64,000 nt of DNA. Origin: an uncultured bacterium. Its GTDB lineage: Bacteria > Pseudomonadota > Alphaproteobacteria > Sphingomonadales > Sphingomonadaceae. This document shows, piece after piece, positions 1 to 7,398 of this stretch. The notes below the pieces were generated by a model. It was not told the origin of the DNA and did not search any database. It worked only from the letters and a program-made list of their open reading frames with translations. The DNA is taken from the NCBI GenBank assembly GCA_903884945.1, contig CAISGR010000310.1:1-64000 (forward strand), written 5' to 3'. Positions within the stretch are counted from its first letter, which is position 1, and every line of letters starts with the position of its first letter. The position numbers and the translations under genes were made by a program.

Positions 1-533
1 CGGGCGCGGAGCGCTGCGAGGCTGGCGATCACCGCGAGGAAGGCCTGGCCGTAATGCAGCGCGGGATGGCCGAGATAGACCGGGCCGCTGCGGAAGGAAC
101 TGGTCTTGTCGATCATCGTGCCGAGCAGCGCGGCGGCGAGCGACTCGCCATAGGGGCGGCCGGCAAAGGGGGTGTCGGCGCCATAGGCGGTCAGCACGCA
201 GGCGATCAGCTGCGGGAAATCGCGGGCGAGCGACGCCTCGTCGAGCCCGAGCGCGGCTGCCTCGGCGTCGTCGAGGGAATGGATGAACAGGTCGGCGGTG
301 GCGAGCAGGCCGCGGATCTTCTCGCGGTCGGCCGCGTCGTACAGGTCGAGCTCGACGCTGCGCTTGCCGCGATCCCAGCTCTTGCGGGTCAGGTCGTGCG
401 CGAAGAAGGCGCCGCCGGCCGGCTCCACCTTGATCACCTCCGCGCCGTGATCGGCGAGCAGCATGCCCGCGATCGCGCCCGGCATGACGCGCGCCGCTTC
501 GATGACGACAAGATGGTCCAGCGGGCCAGGCAT
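1..533 (-). CDS. CaiB/BaiF family (family III) CoA transferase, N-terminal part
   Basis: The gene starts at an ATG whose complement is at 531-533, with a strong AAGGAGG ribosome site just upstream, and runs off the left edge of the window, so only about 177 residues are visible. The protein begins MPGPLDHLVVIEAARVMPGA and continues with GMLLADHGAEVIKVEPAGG, the typical N-terminal Rossmann-like signature of family III CoA transferases. Further on come LFIHSLDDAEAAALGLD and RPYGESLAAALLG. Family members move CoA between carboxylic acids without a ping-pong glutamyl-CoA ester, so it would activate an acid made by the neighbouring dehydrogenases. It is divergent from the PQQ dehydrogenase. The substrate cannot be read from sequence. 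Confidence 0.85.
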   Translation of the reverse strand, partial: MPGPLDHLVVIEAARVMPGAIAGMLLADHGAEVIKVEPAGGAFFAHDLTRKSWDRGKRSVELDLYDAADREKIRGLLATADLFIHSLDDAEAAALGLDEASLARDFPQLIACVLTAYGADTPFAGRPYGESLAAALLGTMIDKTSSFRSGPVYLGHPALHYGQAFLAVIASLAALRA

Positions 534-728
534 CCGACACTCCTCCTTATGGCGGCTCTATCGGCCGCCCACCGTGCGCCGGCGCCGACTCGCATCGGCG
601 CCGTCTGCCCGGATCGCCCGGGCGGCACCATCTGAAAAGACACGATTGCGGGGCGCTTGGCAAGCAATTTTGCACGGTAGGTTGGAATTGCCGAGCATCG
701 AGCAGCCCCGTTGACATCGATTCAATGT

Positions 729-742
729 TGCACCATCGTGCA
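729..742. promoter_or_regulatory. Inverted repeat in the CoA-transferase / PQQ-dehydrogenase divergent region
   Basis: TGCAC-CATC-GTGCA is a perfect 5-bp inverted repeat with a 4-nt spacer, 44 nt before the PQQ dehydrogenase start. A TTGACA hexamer at 711-716 lies just upstream and could be a -35 element, though the matching -10 is poor. The site may be an operator for the TetR gene at 2915; a related repeat sits at 3705-3720 but with different spacing. Inference only. Confidence 0.3.
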
Positions 743-785
743 TTTATTGCGCCATGTCAGAGCGCTTGGACCTCATGAGGTGTGG

Positions 786-2834
786 ATGATGTTGAAGGGC
801 TTCGGCAAGGCGTCTCTCCTGTTCGGCACCGCGCTGTTCGCCGCCGCCGCGATTGCGCGCGGCACGACGCCGGCGCTGGTCGACGGCCGCGACTGGTACA
901 GCTTCGGCGGCACCGATGCCGGCGAGCATTACAGCCCGCTCGACCAGATCAACGCCGGCAATGTCGGCAAGCTCGGCCTTGCCTGGTCCTATGACATCGA
1001 TGCGTTCGATGCCTATACCGCGCCGCTCGAGGTCAATGGCACGCTCTATTTCGCGGCGGGGCTCAGCGTGATGCACGCGCTCGACGCGCGCACCGGCAAG
1101 CTGCTCTGGCAATATGATCCCAAGGTCGAGGACCAGCCCGAATCGAAGACGCGGATGCGCGCGGGCTGGGGCATTCGCGGCATCGCCTATCGCGACGGCA
1201 AGGTCTTCACCGCCACCCGCGACGGGCGCCTGCTGGCGATCGACGCGCGCAACGGCAAGCTGCTGTGGAGCGTGCAGACGCTCGACGAGGCGCAGGAGGC
1301 TTATATCACCGGCCCGCCCTTCGTCGCCGGCGACAAGGTCGTGATCGGCTTCGGCGGCTCGGACTACACGCCGCAGCGCGGCTATGTGACCGCCTATGAC
1401 ATGAACACCGGCAAGAAGGCCTGGCGCTTCCACGTCGTGCCGGGCGATCCCGCCAAGGGCTTCGAGAACAAGGCGATGGAGGCTGCGGCCAAGACCTGGA
1501 CCGGCGAATGGTGGAAGTTCGGCGGTGGCGGCGCGGTCTATCAGGCGATGGCCTATGACGCGAAGTACGACCGGCTCTATATCGGCACCGGCAACGGCTT
1601 CCCGTGGAACCAGAAGATCCGCAGCCCCGGCGGCGGCGACAATCTCTATCTCGGTTCGATCGTCGCGCTCGACGCCAAGACCGGCGACTATGTCTGGCAT
1701 TACCAGACCAACCCGGAGAACAGCTGGGACTTCAACAACGCGATGGACATCGAGCTGACCGACATGGTCATCGATGGCCAGAAGAAGTCGGTGCTGCTGC
1801 ACGCGCCGAAGAACGGCTTCTATTATGTCATCGATCGCGAGACGGGGAAGCTGCTCTCGGCGGAGAAGTTCGCCAAGGTGAACTGGGCCGATCGGATCGA
1901 CATGGCGACCGGCCGGCCGGTGATGAACCCGGAGTCGCTCTACCCGAACGGCAAGCCGTTCGTGCTCTATCCCTTCCCGAACGGCGCGCACGGCGTGCAG
2001 GCGATGGCGCACAGCCCGAAGAGTGGGCTGACCTATATCCCGGTGATGGAAGGCGGGCGGGTCTATGTCGATCCGGCGGGTCTCGACACCTGGCAGCCCA
2101 AGGCCGGGATGTTCGTCAACACCGGCCTCGGCGCGCCGCCGGCGAGCATCAAGGTGCCGCCGGCGACCAGCAAGCTGGTCGCCTGGAATCCCGCCACGCA
2201 GAAACAGGCCTGGTCGATCCCGCAGCCCGGCGTGTTCAACGGCGGCGTGCTCGCCACCGGCGGCAACCTGATCTTCCAGGGCCTCAACACCGGCGACTTC
2301 GCCGCCTATGCCGCCGATACCGGCATGAAGCTGTGGAGCTTCGATGCGCAGGACGGCATATTGAGCGCACCGATTTCCTACAGTGTCGGCGGGCGGCAAT
2401 ATGTCACCGTGATCGCGAGCTTCCGCAGCAGCTATGCCACCTCGCCCAACTGGGACTATCGCCAGCAGAAGCGCCGCGTGCTGACCTTCATGATCGGCGG
2501 CACGCGCAAGCTGCCGGCCTTCCACCCGGTCGAGGAGCCGATCCAGGACGATCCCGCCTTCACCGTCGAGCCGGCCAAGGCGGCGATCGGCGCCGGCATC
2601 TACAATACCAGTTGCGTGATCTGCCACGGCGTGGGGATGATGGCGGGCGGCGCGGCGCCCGATCTGCGCAAGTCGCCGATCCCGCTCGACGCCGCTGCGT
2701 TCGCCGCGGTGGTGCACGATGGCGGGCTGATGGCGCGCGGCATGCCGGGCTTCGGGCAGTTCACGCCCGAGGAACTCGAAGGCCTGCGCAACTATATTCG
2801 CCAGCGCGCGCGAGAGACGATGCCGAAAAAATGA
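786..2834 (+). CDS. PQQ-dependent quinohaemoprotein alcohol dehydrogenase
   Basis: A periplasmic enzyme of about 682 residues that should oxidise an alcohol with pyrroloquinoline quinone and pass electrons to its own c-type haem. The ATG at 786 (or 789) is chosen because it follows GAGG and starts a Sec signal peptide (MMLKGFGKASLLFGTALFAA...); an upstream in-frame ATG at 711 would place non-signal sequence in front. Beta-propeller PQQ repeats of the type GRLLAIDARNGKLLW fill most of the chain. The segment GNGFPWNQKIRSPGGGDNLY carries the catalytic aspartate of quinohaemoprotein alcohol dehydrogenases. The C-terminal domain has a CVICH haem site at residues 610-614. Unlike characterised members, no adjacent Cys-Cys pair is present: the expected place reads RAGWGIRGIAY. 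It is the first gene of the rightward catabolic block; the substrate is unknown. Confidence 0.93.
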   Translation: MMLKGFGKASLLFGTALFAAAAIARGTTPALVDGRDWYSFGGTDAGEHYSPLDQINAGNVGKLGLAWSYDIDAFDAYTAPLEVNGTLYFAAGLSVMHALDARTGKLLWQYDPKVEDQPESKTRMRAGWGIRGIAYRDGKVFTATRDGRLLAIDARNGKLLWSVQTLDEAQEAYITGPPFVAGDKVVIGFGGSDYTPQRGYVTAYDMNTGKKAWRFHVVPGDPAKGFENKAMEAAAKTWTGEWWKFGGGGAVYQAMAYDAKYDRLYIGTGNGFPWNQKIRSPGGGDNLYLGSIVALDAKTGDYVWHYQTNPENSWDFNNAMDIELTDMVIDGQKKSVLLHAPKNGFYYVIDRETGKLLSAEKFAKVNWADRIDMATGRPVMNPESLYPNGKPFVLYPFPNGAHGVQAMAHSPKSGLTYIPVMEGGRVYVDPAGLDTWQPKAGMFVNTGLGAPPASIKVPPATSKLVAWNPATQKQAWSIPQPGVFNGGVLATGGNLIFQGLNTGDFAAYAADTGMKLWSFDAQDGILSAPISYSVGGRQYVTVIASFRSSYATSPNWDYRQQKRRVLTFMIGGTRKLPAFHPVEEPIQDDPAFTVEPAKAAIGAGIYNTSCVICHGVGMMAGGAAPDLRKSPIPLDAAAFAAVVHDGGLMARGMPGFGQFTPEELEGLRNYIRQRARETMPKK

Positions 2835-2914
2835 AGTTGGTGCGTCTTACCCTGGGTTGTTGACGCTTCGGGCATGTAAAGGCATTCCCCAACGTCCAAG
2901 AGGAAGTGCGCTGA

Positions 2915-3691
2915 ATGTCCGCAGAGACCAGGGAACCAGTATTGAACGGGACGAGCGAGCGGGCGCAGACCTATTCCAGTCCCGCGATCCGCGCGCGCCG
3001 GAGCCGCATCCTCGAGGAAACCCGCAAGGCGATCGCCGAGGAAGGCATTGCAGCGCTCAGCATGAACGAGGTCGGCAAGCGCGCCGGCGTCGCCAAGCGG
3101 ACGCTCTACAATGCCTTCCAGACGCGCGAGCGGATGATCGCGATCGCGATCCAGGAATATTTCGACGAGTTCGTGAAGCGGATCAGCTATACCAATCCGG
3201 TCGGCACGCTGATGCACAATGTCGAGCGGATGGTGACGGTGGTCAACCGCAACCGCCAGATCCGCAATTACATCCGCGCGATCATGGCGCTGTATTTCAG
3301 CCCCGAGGCGGATACCGACATCTGGCAGGCAATGCACAGCATGGCGACCCGGTCCAACCTCGAATGGACGCGGATGTTGCAGCTCAAGCGCCAGCTTCAG
3401 CCCTGGGCCGATGCCGAGCGCCTGGCCGACGATGTCGTGCGGCTGGAATATGCGACGATCAACGCCTGGGCGCAGGGCCGGATCGGCGACGACGAGATCG
3501 TGCCGCACCTGCTGCAAAGCTATCTCACCTTCGTGGCGGGCGCGACGCGCGGCGCGGCGCGGCGCGAGATCGAGGATCTGCTGCGCGAGGTCATGGAGCA
3601 TGGCGCCAAGCGGCTGATCGCCTCCAAGTTCAAGGTCGAGCCGCCGGCTGACGTGCCGGCCGAGGCCCCCGCCGATCGCGATCGCGCCTAA
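2915..3691 (+). CDS. TetR/AcrR family transcriptional regulator
   Basis: A 258-residue regulator. The N-terminal domain, about residues 25-80, is a TetR helix-turn-helix: RILEETRKAIAEEGIAALSM is followed by NEVGKRAGVAKRTLYNAFQT, where RAGVAKRTLYNAF is the recognition helix motif. The rest is an all-helical ligand-binding domain of unknown ligand. The ATG at 2915 follows AGAGGAAG with good spacing. It lies between the PQQ dehydrogenase and the enoyl-CoA hydratase on the same strand and probably controls this catabolic block, perhaps through TGCA-flanked inverted repeats at 729-742 and 3705-3720. The C-terminal 15 residues are Pro/Ala/Asp rich and probably disordered. Confidence 0.9.
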   Translation: MSAETREPVLNGTSERAQTYSSPAIRARRSRILEETRKAIAEEGIAALSMNEVGKRAGVAKRTLYNAFQTRERMIAIAIQEYFDEFVKRISYTNPVGTLMHNVERMVTVVNRNRQIRNYIRAIMALYFSPEADTDIWQAMHSMATRSNLEWTRMLQLKRQLQPWADAERLADDVVRLEYATINAWAQGRIGDDEIVPHLLQSYLTFVAGATRGAARREIEDLLREVMEHGAKRLIASKFKVEPPADVPAEAPADRDRA

Positions 3692-3704
3692 AACTACACC
3701 GTCA

Positions 3705-3720
3705 TGCAATATTGATTGCA
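3705..3720. promoter_or_regulatory. Inverted repeat upstream of the enoyl-CoA hydratase operon
   Basis: TGCAAT-ATTG-ATTGCA is a perfect 6-bp inverted repeat with a 4-nt spacer in the 90-nt gap between the TetR gene and the enoyl-CoA hydratase gene. It sits in locally AT-rich sequence about 60 nt before the next start codon, a usual place for an operator. It resembles the repeat at 729-742 in its outer TGCA blocks, but the distance between blocks differs by 2 nt. Confidence 0.35.
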
Positions 3721-3781
3721 CGGCGCGGGTGATCTGCGATAGGGCAGGGGCAAGCGGCGACAGGCCGGCGAATGTCAGGGG

Positions 3782-4594
3782 ATGCGGGTGATGGAAGGCG
3801 CTGTAGCCGAATTGCTGGTCGAACGGCGCGAGGACGATGTCGTCGTCCTGACGCTCAACCGGCCGCGCGCGAAGAACACCGTGTCCTTCGCCATGTGGGA
3901 GCAGTTCGGCCACGCGCTCACCGCGATCGAGAACGGCACCCCGCCGCGCGCGATCATCCTGTGCGGCGCCGAGAATCATTTCAGCAATGGCGGCGACGTG
4001 AAGACCGGTCCGGCGCGGGGCGAGGGGGCGGTCGCGCTCGCCGCGCGGCTCGAGATGGGCCAGCGCATCATCGCGCGGCTGCGCGCCCTGCCGGTGCCCA
4101 CCATCGCCGCGATCGAGGGTGGCGCGTTCGGCGTGTCGTGGAGCCTCGCCATGGCCTGCGACCTGATCTTCGCGTCCGACGCCGCCCGGTTCGGCGCGCC
4201 GTTTCTCGGCTTCGGCCTCGTGCCCGATGGCGGCGCCGCCTGGTTCCTGACGCGCATCCTCGGCCGCTACCGCGCCGCCGAGATCATCTTTTCCGGCCGC
4301 ACGCTCGATGCGGCGGAGGCAGCGTCGCTCGGGCTGGTCAGCCGGCTCGCGCCCGCGGGCGAGGTCGTCGCGGCGGCGCTCGCCTTCGCCACCAATATCG
4401 GTGAGGGCAATCGCCACGCCGTCGAACTGACCAAGCGGCTGCTGCAGATGTCCGATGACGGCGATCTCGCCACCAGCCATGCGCTTGAACTGGTCTATTG
4501 CCATACCTGCCAGGCCGGCGACGAGGTGAAGGCCGCCCGCGAGGCCTTCGTCGCCCGCGCCGCGGCCAGGGCCGCCGCCAAAGCTGCCGGCTGA
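3782..4594 (+). CDS. Enoyl-CoA hydratase/isomerase (crotonase) family protein
   Basis: A 270-residue crotonase-fold protein. VVVLTLNRPRAKNTVSFAMW at the N terminus, the oxyanion-hole segment HFSNGGDVKTG, and IEGGAFGVSWSLAMACDLIF followed by FGLVPDGGAAWFLTRILG are the family hallmarks. At the site where classical hydratases carry the second catalytic glutamate this protein has PDGG, so it may be an isomerase or another crotonase-type enzyme rather than a true hydratase. The start is 3782, with an alternative ATG at 3791 (both after a G-rich stretch CAGGGG). The next gene starts 17 nt downstream, so the two are probably cotranscribed. The last 20 residues are alanine/arginine rich. Confidence 0.88.
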   Translation: MRVMEGAVAELLVERREDDVVVLTLNRPRAKNTVSFAMWEQFGHALTAIENGTPPRAIILCGAENHFSNGGDVKTGPARGEGAVALAARLEMGQRIIARLRALPVPTIAAIEGGAFGVSWSLAMACDLIFASDAARFGAPFLGFGLVPDGGAAWFLTRILGRYRAAEIIFSGRTLDAAEAASLGLVSRLAPAGEVVAAALAFATNIGEGNRHAVELTKRLLQMSDDGDLATSHALELVYCHTCQAGDEVKAAREAFVARAAARAAAKAAG

Positions 4595-4611
4595 GCGGCG
4601 GGAGACAGGCC

Positions 4612-5256
4612 ATGAAATTCGATATGCGCGCCCTTTCGATGGGCGCCCGCTACAAGATCGTGAACTCGACGATCACGCCGCGCCCGATCGCCTGGATCAC
4701 CAGCATGTCGAAGGCCGGGATCGTCAACGCCGCGCCCTACAGCTTCTTCAACGCGGTCGGCACCGAGCCGCCGCTGATCGTGCTCGGCCTGCTCAAGGAG
4801 CCGATGTCGCGCGGGCTGAAGAACACCGCGTCCAACATCATCGAGACCGGCGAGTTCGTCGTGAACCTGGTGTGCGAGGCCGATGCCGAGAAGATGAACC
4901 TCACCAGCGTCGATGCGCCGGCCGATGTCAGCGAGATCGACTATGCCGGGATCGAGACGGTGCCGAGCGACGCCGTCGCGCCGCCGCGGATCGCGACCAG
5001 CCCGGTCAGCTTCGAATGCCGCAAGGTCACGGCGCTCGATATCGGCACCCACCAGACCGTCGTGATCGCCGAGATTCTGGTGGCGCATATCGCCGATGCC
5101 TTCGTCACCGATCCCGAGCGGCATTATCTCGATACCAAGGCGATGAAGCTGATCGGGCGCACGCATGGCAGCGGCTGGTATGTCCGCAACAGCGACGAGT
5201 TCCAGATGGATCGCCCGCGCTACGATCCCGATCGGCTGGCGGGCAAGCAAAACTAA
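4612..5256 (+). CDS. Flavin reductase-like (FMN-binding split-barrel) protein
   Basis: A 214-residue protein starting at the ATG at 4612, which has GGGAGAC at the right distance; the longer reading frame upstream overlaps the enoyl-CoA hydratase and is arginine-rich shadow sequence. The pattern TPRPIAWITSMSKAGIVNAA, followed by PYSFFNAVGTEPPLIVLGL and ETGEFVVNLV, is that of the flavin reductase-like domain that binds FMN and often supplies reduced flavin to a partner oxygenase. Family members also include proteins of unknown role. It follows the crotonase gene by 17 nt and precedes two ferredoxin genes, so an electron-transfer role in a monooxygenase system is plausible, but no oxygenase is visible in this window. 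Confidence 0.85.
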   Translation: MKFDMRALSMGARYKIVNSTITPRPIAWITSMSKAGIVNAAPYSFFNAVGTEPPLIVLGLLKEPMSRGLKNTASNIIETGEFVVNLVCEADAEKMNLTSVDAPADVSEIDYAGIETVPSDAVAPPRIATSPVSFECRKVTALDIGTHQTVVIAEILVAHIADAFVTDPERHYLDTKAMKLIGRTHGSGWYVRNSDEFQMDRPRYDPDRLAGKQN

Positions 5257-5437
5257 TCTCCTGTGCAGAAATGGCTGTTCACCCGCGTTGCGATCGGATA
5301 GAGGGTGAGGGCACCGCCACCAAGGCGGGCCAGCTGGGAGAGCAGGGTGCCGTTCGGCGATATAGTGTCCGTGCCGGAGAATGTTCCGGCCGAGTCCGCC
5401 CATGATATCAGCCCGGTCGCCCGCTCCGGCATAAAGG

Positions 5438-5459
5438 CGATGCTGCCTGGACAGCATCG
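5438..5459. promoter_or_regulatory. Hairpin in the gap before the ferredoxin genes
   Basis: The 224-nt gap 5257-5480 holds two inverted repeats. The stronger is CGATGCTG-CCTGGA-CAGCATCG (8-bp stem, 6-nt loop), 21 nt before the first ferredoxin start; a second, GCCGGA-GAATGT-TCCGGC, lies at 5373-5390. Neither is followed by a T run, so they are operator or leader candidates rather than intrinsic terminators. AAGGGAGGG just after the first hairpin is the ribosome site of the ferredoxin gene. Confidence 0.35.
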
Positions 5460-5480
5460 GGCCTGAAGGGAGGGACTGCC

Positions 5481-5687
5481 ATGAAGATCAAGGTCGACCA
5501 TACACTCTGCCAGGGCCATGCGCGCTGCTATGCGCTTGCCCCCGACATCTTCGAGCTCGACGATTCGGGCTATATCGTCGCCGGCGACATCGACGTGCCG
5601 GCGGGCCAGGAAGCGCTTGCCCGACGCGGCGCACGCGCCTGCCCGGAGCGGGCGCTCACCGTGCTGGGTGAAGACGATGCGGGCTGA
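5481..5687 (+). CDS. [3Fe-4S]-type ferredoxin (P450-associated class)
   Basis: A 68-residue ferredoxin with a very good ribosome site (AAGGGAGGG). Cysteines are at positions 10, 16 and 54 in the pattern LCQGHARC ... ACPERAL. The missing second cysteine of the first motif (histidine at 13) is typical of the single-cluster [3Fe-4S] ferredoxins that feed electrons to bacterial cytochromes P450. The acidic stretch DIFELDDSGYI is also usual in this class. It is followed 30 nt later by a second, structurally unrelated [2Fe-2S] ferredoxin. No cytochrome P450 or ferredoxin reductase gene lies in this window, so its partner must be outside. Confidence 0.9.
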   Translation: MKIKVDHTLCQGHARCYALAPDIFELDDSGYIVAGDIDVPAGQEALARRGARACPERALTVLGEDDAG

Positions 5688-5717
5688 GCGTCGCATGATC
5701 GCGGGGGCGGCCCGCTG

Positions 5718-6038
5718 ATGCCGCACGTCACCTTCATCGATCATCGCGGCGGCCGGCGCACCGTGGAAATCGCGAGCGGGAGTTCGCTGATGGAAGGCGC
5801 GGTCGGCAACGGCGTTTCCGGCATCCTCGCCGATTGCGGCGGCGCCTGCTCCTGCGCGACCTGCCATGTGATGGTCGACCCGGCCTGGGTCGACGCCATC
5901 CCGCCGCGCGCCGACGACGAGGAAGCGATGCTCGATTTCGCGATCGATCCAGGCCCGACCAGCCGCCTGTCGTGCCAGATCAGGATCACCGACGCGCTCG
6001 ACGGACTCGTCGTCACTCTTCCCGCCAGCCAGCTCTGA
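5718..6038 (+). CDS. [2Fe-2S] ferredoxin, adrenodoxin/putidaredoxin type
   Basis: A 106-residue ferredoxin. The cluster ligands are Cys40, Cys46, Cys49 and Cys86, in CGGACSCATCHVMV and LSCQIRI, the Cx5Cx2C...C arrangement of adrenodoxin-like ferredoxins that donate electrons to P450s or Rieske oxygenases. An additional Cys44 lies inside the loop, which occurs in some family members. DEEAMLDFAIDPGPTSRLSC matches the usual recognition helix plus strand before the last ligand. The gene starts 30 nt after the [3Fe-4S] ferredoxin and ends 11 nt before the MFS transporter, so the three are probably one operon. Confidence 0.94.
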   Translation: MPHVTFIDHRGGRRTVEIASGSSLMEGAVGNGVSGILADCGGACSCATCHVMVDPAWVDAIPPRADDEEAMLDFAIDPGPTSRLSCQIRITDALDGLVVTLPASQL

Positions 6039-6049
6039 AAGCCCGCGCC

Positions 6050-7360
6050 ATGACCGATCAGGAGCTGCCGCAGGACTATCCCAAGCCGCTGATGGGCTGG
6101 CTCACCGTCGCGATCCTGTTCCTGCTGTACATCCTGTCGCTGACCGACCGGAACATCATGGCGCTGATGGTCGAGCCGATCAAAGCCGATCTCGGCCTGT
6201 CGGATCTGCAGATCAGCCTGTTGCAGGGGCCGGCCTTCGCGCTGCTCTTCTGCCTGTGCGCGATCCCGGTCGGCATGGCGCTCGACCGGTTCAGCCGGCG
6301 CTGGGTGCTCTTCCTGTCGATCATCGTGTGGAGCATCGCTGCCGCCTCGTGCGGGCTGGCCGGCGGCTTCGCCGCCCTGTTCGCCGCGCGCGCGCTGGTC
6401 GGCGCCGGGGAGTCGGGCTTCGGCACGGGCAGCTATTCGATCGTGGGGGACAGCTTCCCGCCGCACCGTGTGTCGCTCGCCATGTCGATCTTCATCATGG
6501 GCGGCGTGATGGGTGCCGGCATCGTCTTCCTGATCGGCGGCCCGGTGGTCGCGGCGGTGATGAAGGCGGGCGTGCTGCACCTGCCGATCGTCGGCGCGCT
6601 GCAGCCCTGGCAGCAGGTGTTCCTGATGACCGGCATGCCCGGCCTGATGCTGGCCTTCGGCGTCTTCGCCTTTCGCGAGCCGCCGCGCCGCAAGTCCGTC
6701 GCCGCGTCGGCCGGCTATGGCGATGCGGTCGGCTTCATCCGCGCCAACCCGATGCTGTTCGCCGCGATCTTCGGCGGCTTCGGCCTCGCTTATGCCGCGA
6801 CGATCGGCTTCCAGCTCTGGACGCCGAGCTATTTCGTCCGGGTGCATCACTGGCTGCCGGCACGGATCGGCGTGGTGCTGGGCATAACCCAGATCGCCGC
6901 GGCGGCGCTGATGCCGGTGCATGGCTGGATCGTCGACACGCTCTATCGTCGCGGCCGGCACGATGCGCACCTGCTCTGGTGCCTGTTCACGGTGCTGGTC
7001 GCGGCGGTGTTCGGGGTGAGCGCCTTCCTCGTCGCCAGCCCCTGGGCGACGGTGGTGTGCTATGGCCTGTTCATGACCTGCATCCTCTCGACCGCGGGCA
7101 TGGGCCCGGCGGTCGTGCAGGTGGTGACCCCGCCCTATCTGCGCGGGCGCGTATCGGCGCTCTATGTCCTGTCGACCGGCCTGATCGCGCTCGCCGGCGG
7201 GCCGTTCGCGGTCGGCCTCATCACGGACAAGGTGCTGCACGATCCGCTGAAGGTCGGCATGTCGCTGATCGCGACGGTGTTCTGCGTGCTGCTGCCCGCT
7301 GCCCTGTTGTTCGCCCTGGGGCGCGCCGCGATGCGCCGCGCCCAGGCCAAGACTGCCTGA
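6050..7360 (+). CDS. MFS transporter (catabolite/organic anion uptake or efflux)
   Basis: A 436-residue major facilitator with about twelve hydrophobic segments. It begins MTDQELPQDYPKPLMGWLTV, and the first helix carries the LYILSLTDRNIMALM motif seen in the anion:cation symporter/hexuronate branch. The A-motif-like loop reads GMALDRFSRRW between helices 2 and 3. The start at 6050 is preferred because the longer frame back to 5834 overlaps the [2Fe-2S] ferredoxin and is arginine-rich. The stop codon overlaps an 18-bp tandem repeat and a 12-codon open frame that lead into the aldehyde dehydrogenase. Given the neighbours, it probably carries the substrate of the pathway, but direction and substrate are unknown. 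Confidence 0.88.
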   Translation: MTDQELPQDYPKPLMGWLTVAILFLLYILSLTDRNIMALMVEPIKADLGLSDLQISLLQGPAFALLFCLCAIPVGMALDRFSRRWVLFLSIIVWSIAAASCGLAGGFAALFAARALVGAGESGFGTGSYSIVGDSFPPHRVSLAMSIFIMGGVMGAGIVFLIGGPVVAAVMKAGVLHLPIVGALQPWQQVFLMTGMPGLMLAFGVFAFREPPRRKSVAASAGYGDAVGFIRANPMLFAAIFGGFGLAYAATIGFQLWTPSYFVRVHHWLPARIGVVLGITQIAAAALMPVHGWIVDTLYRRGRHDAHLLWCLFTVLVAAVFGVSAFLVASPWATVVCYGLFMTCILSTAGMGPAVVQVVTPPYLRGRVSALYVLSTGLIALAGGPFAVGLITDKVLHDPLKVGMSLIATVFCVLLPAALLFALGRAAMRRAQAKTA

Positions 7361-7391
7361 TGCAAGGATTCCCCCTGATGCAAGGATTCCC
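7356..7391 (+). repeat. Perfect 18-bp tandem duplication at the MFS / aldehyde dehydrogenase junction
   Basis: The unit CCTGATGCAAGGATTCCC occurs twice back to back (7356-7373 and 7374-7391). Each copy carries an AAGG ribosome-site-like core and an ATG; the second core lies 9 nt before the GTG start of the aldehyde dehydrogenase. The first copy contains the MFS stop codon. The unit length is a multiple of three. Confidence 0.9.
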
Positions 7392-7398
7392 GACGTGA
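7360..7398 (+). CDS. Possible 12-residue leader peptide MQGFPLMQGFPT
   Basis: This very short open frame begins with an ATG overlapping the MFS stop by 1 nt (TGATG) and ends with a TGA overlapping the aldehyde dehydrogenase GTG start (GTGA). It is generated by the 18-bp tandem duplication, and its two halves read MQGFP. The arrangement would allow ribosomes leaving the MFS gene to re-initiate and hand over to the dehydrogenase. No strong ribosome site precedes the first ATG. It may be real translational coupling or a by-product of the duplication. Confidence 0.3.
   Translation: MQGFPLMQGFPT

Noticed and set aside
2792-4504. Minus-strand open frame of 570 codons over the TetR and enoyl-CoA hydratase genes
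   Set aside because: Antisense shadow; both genes on the plus strand have clear motifs and ribosome sites.
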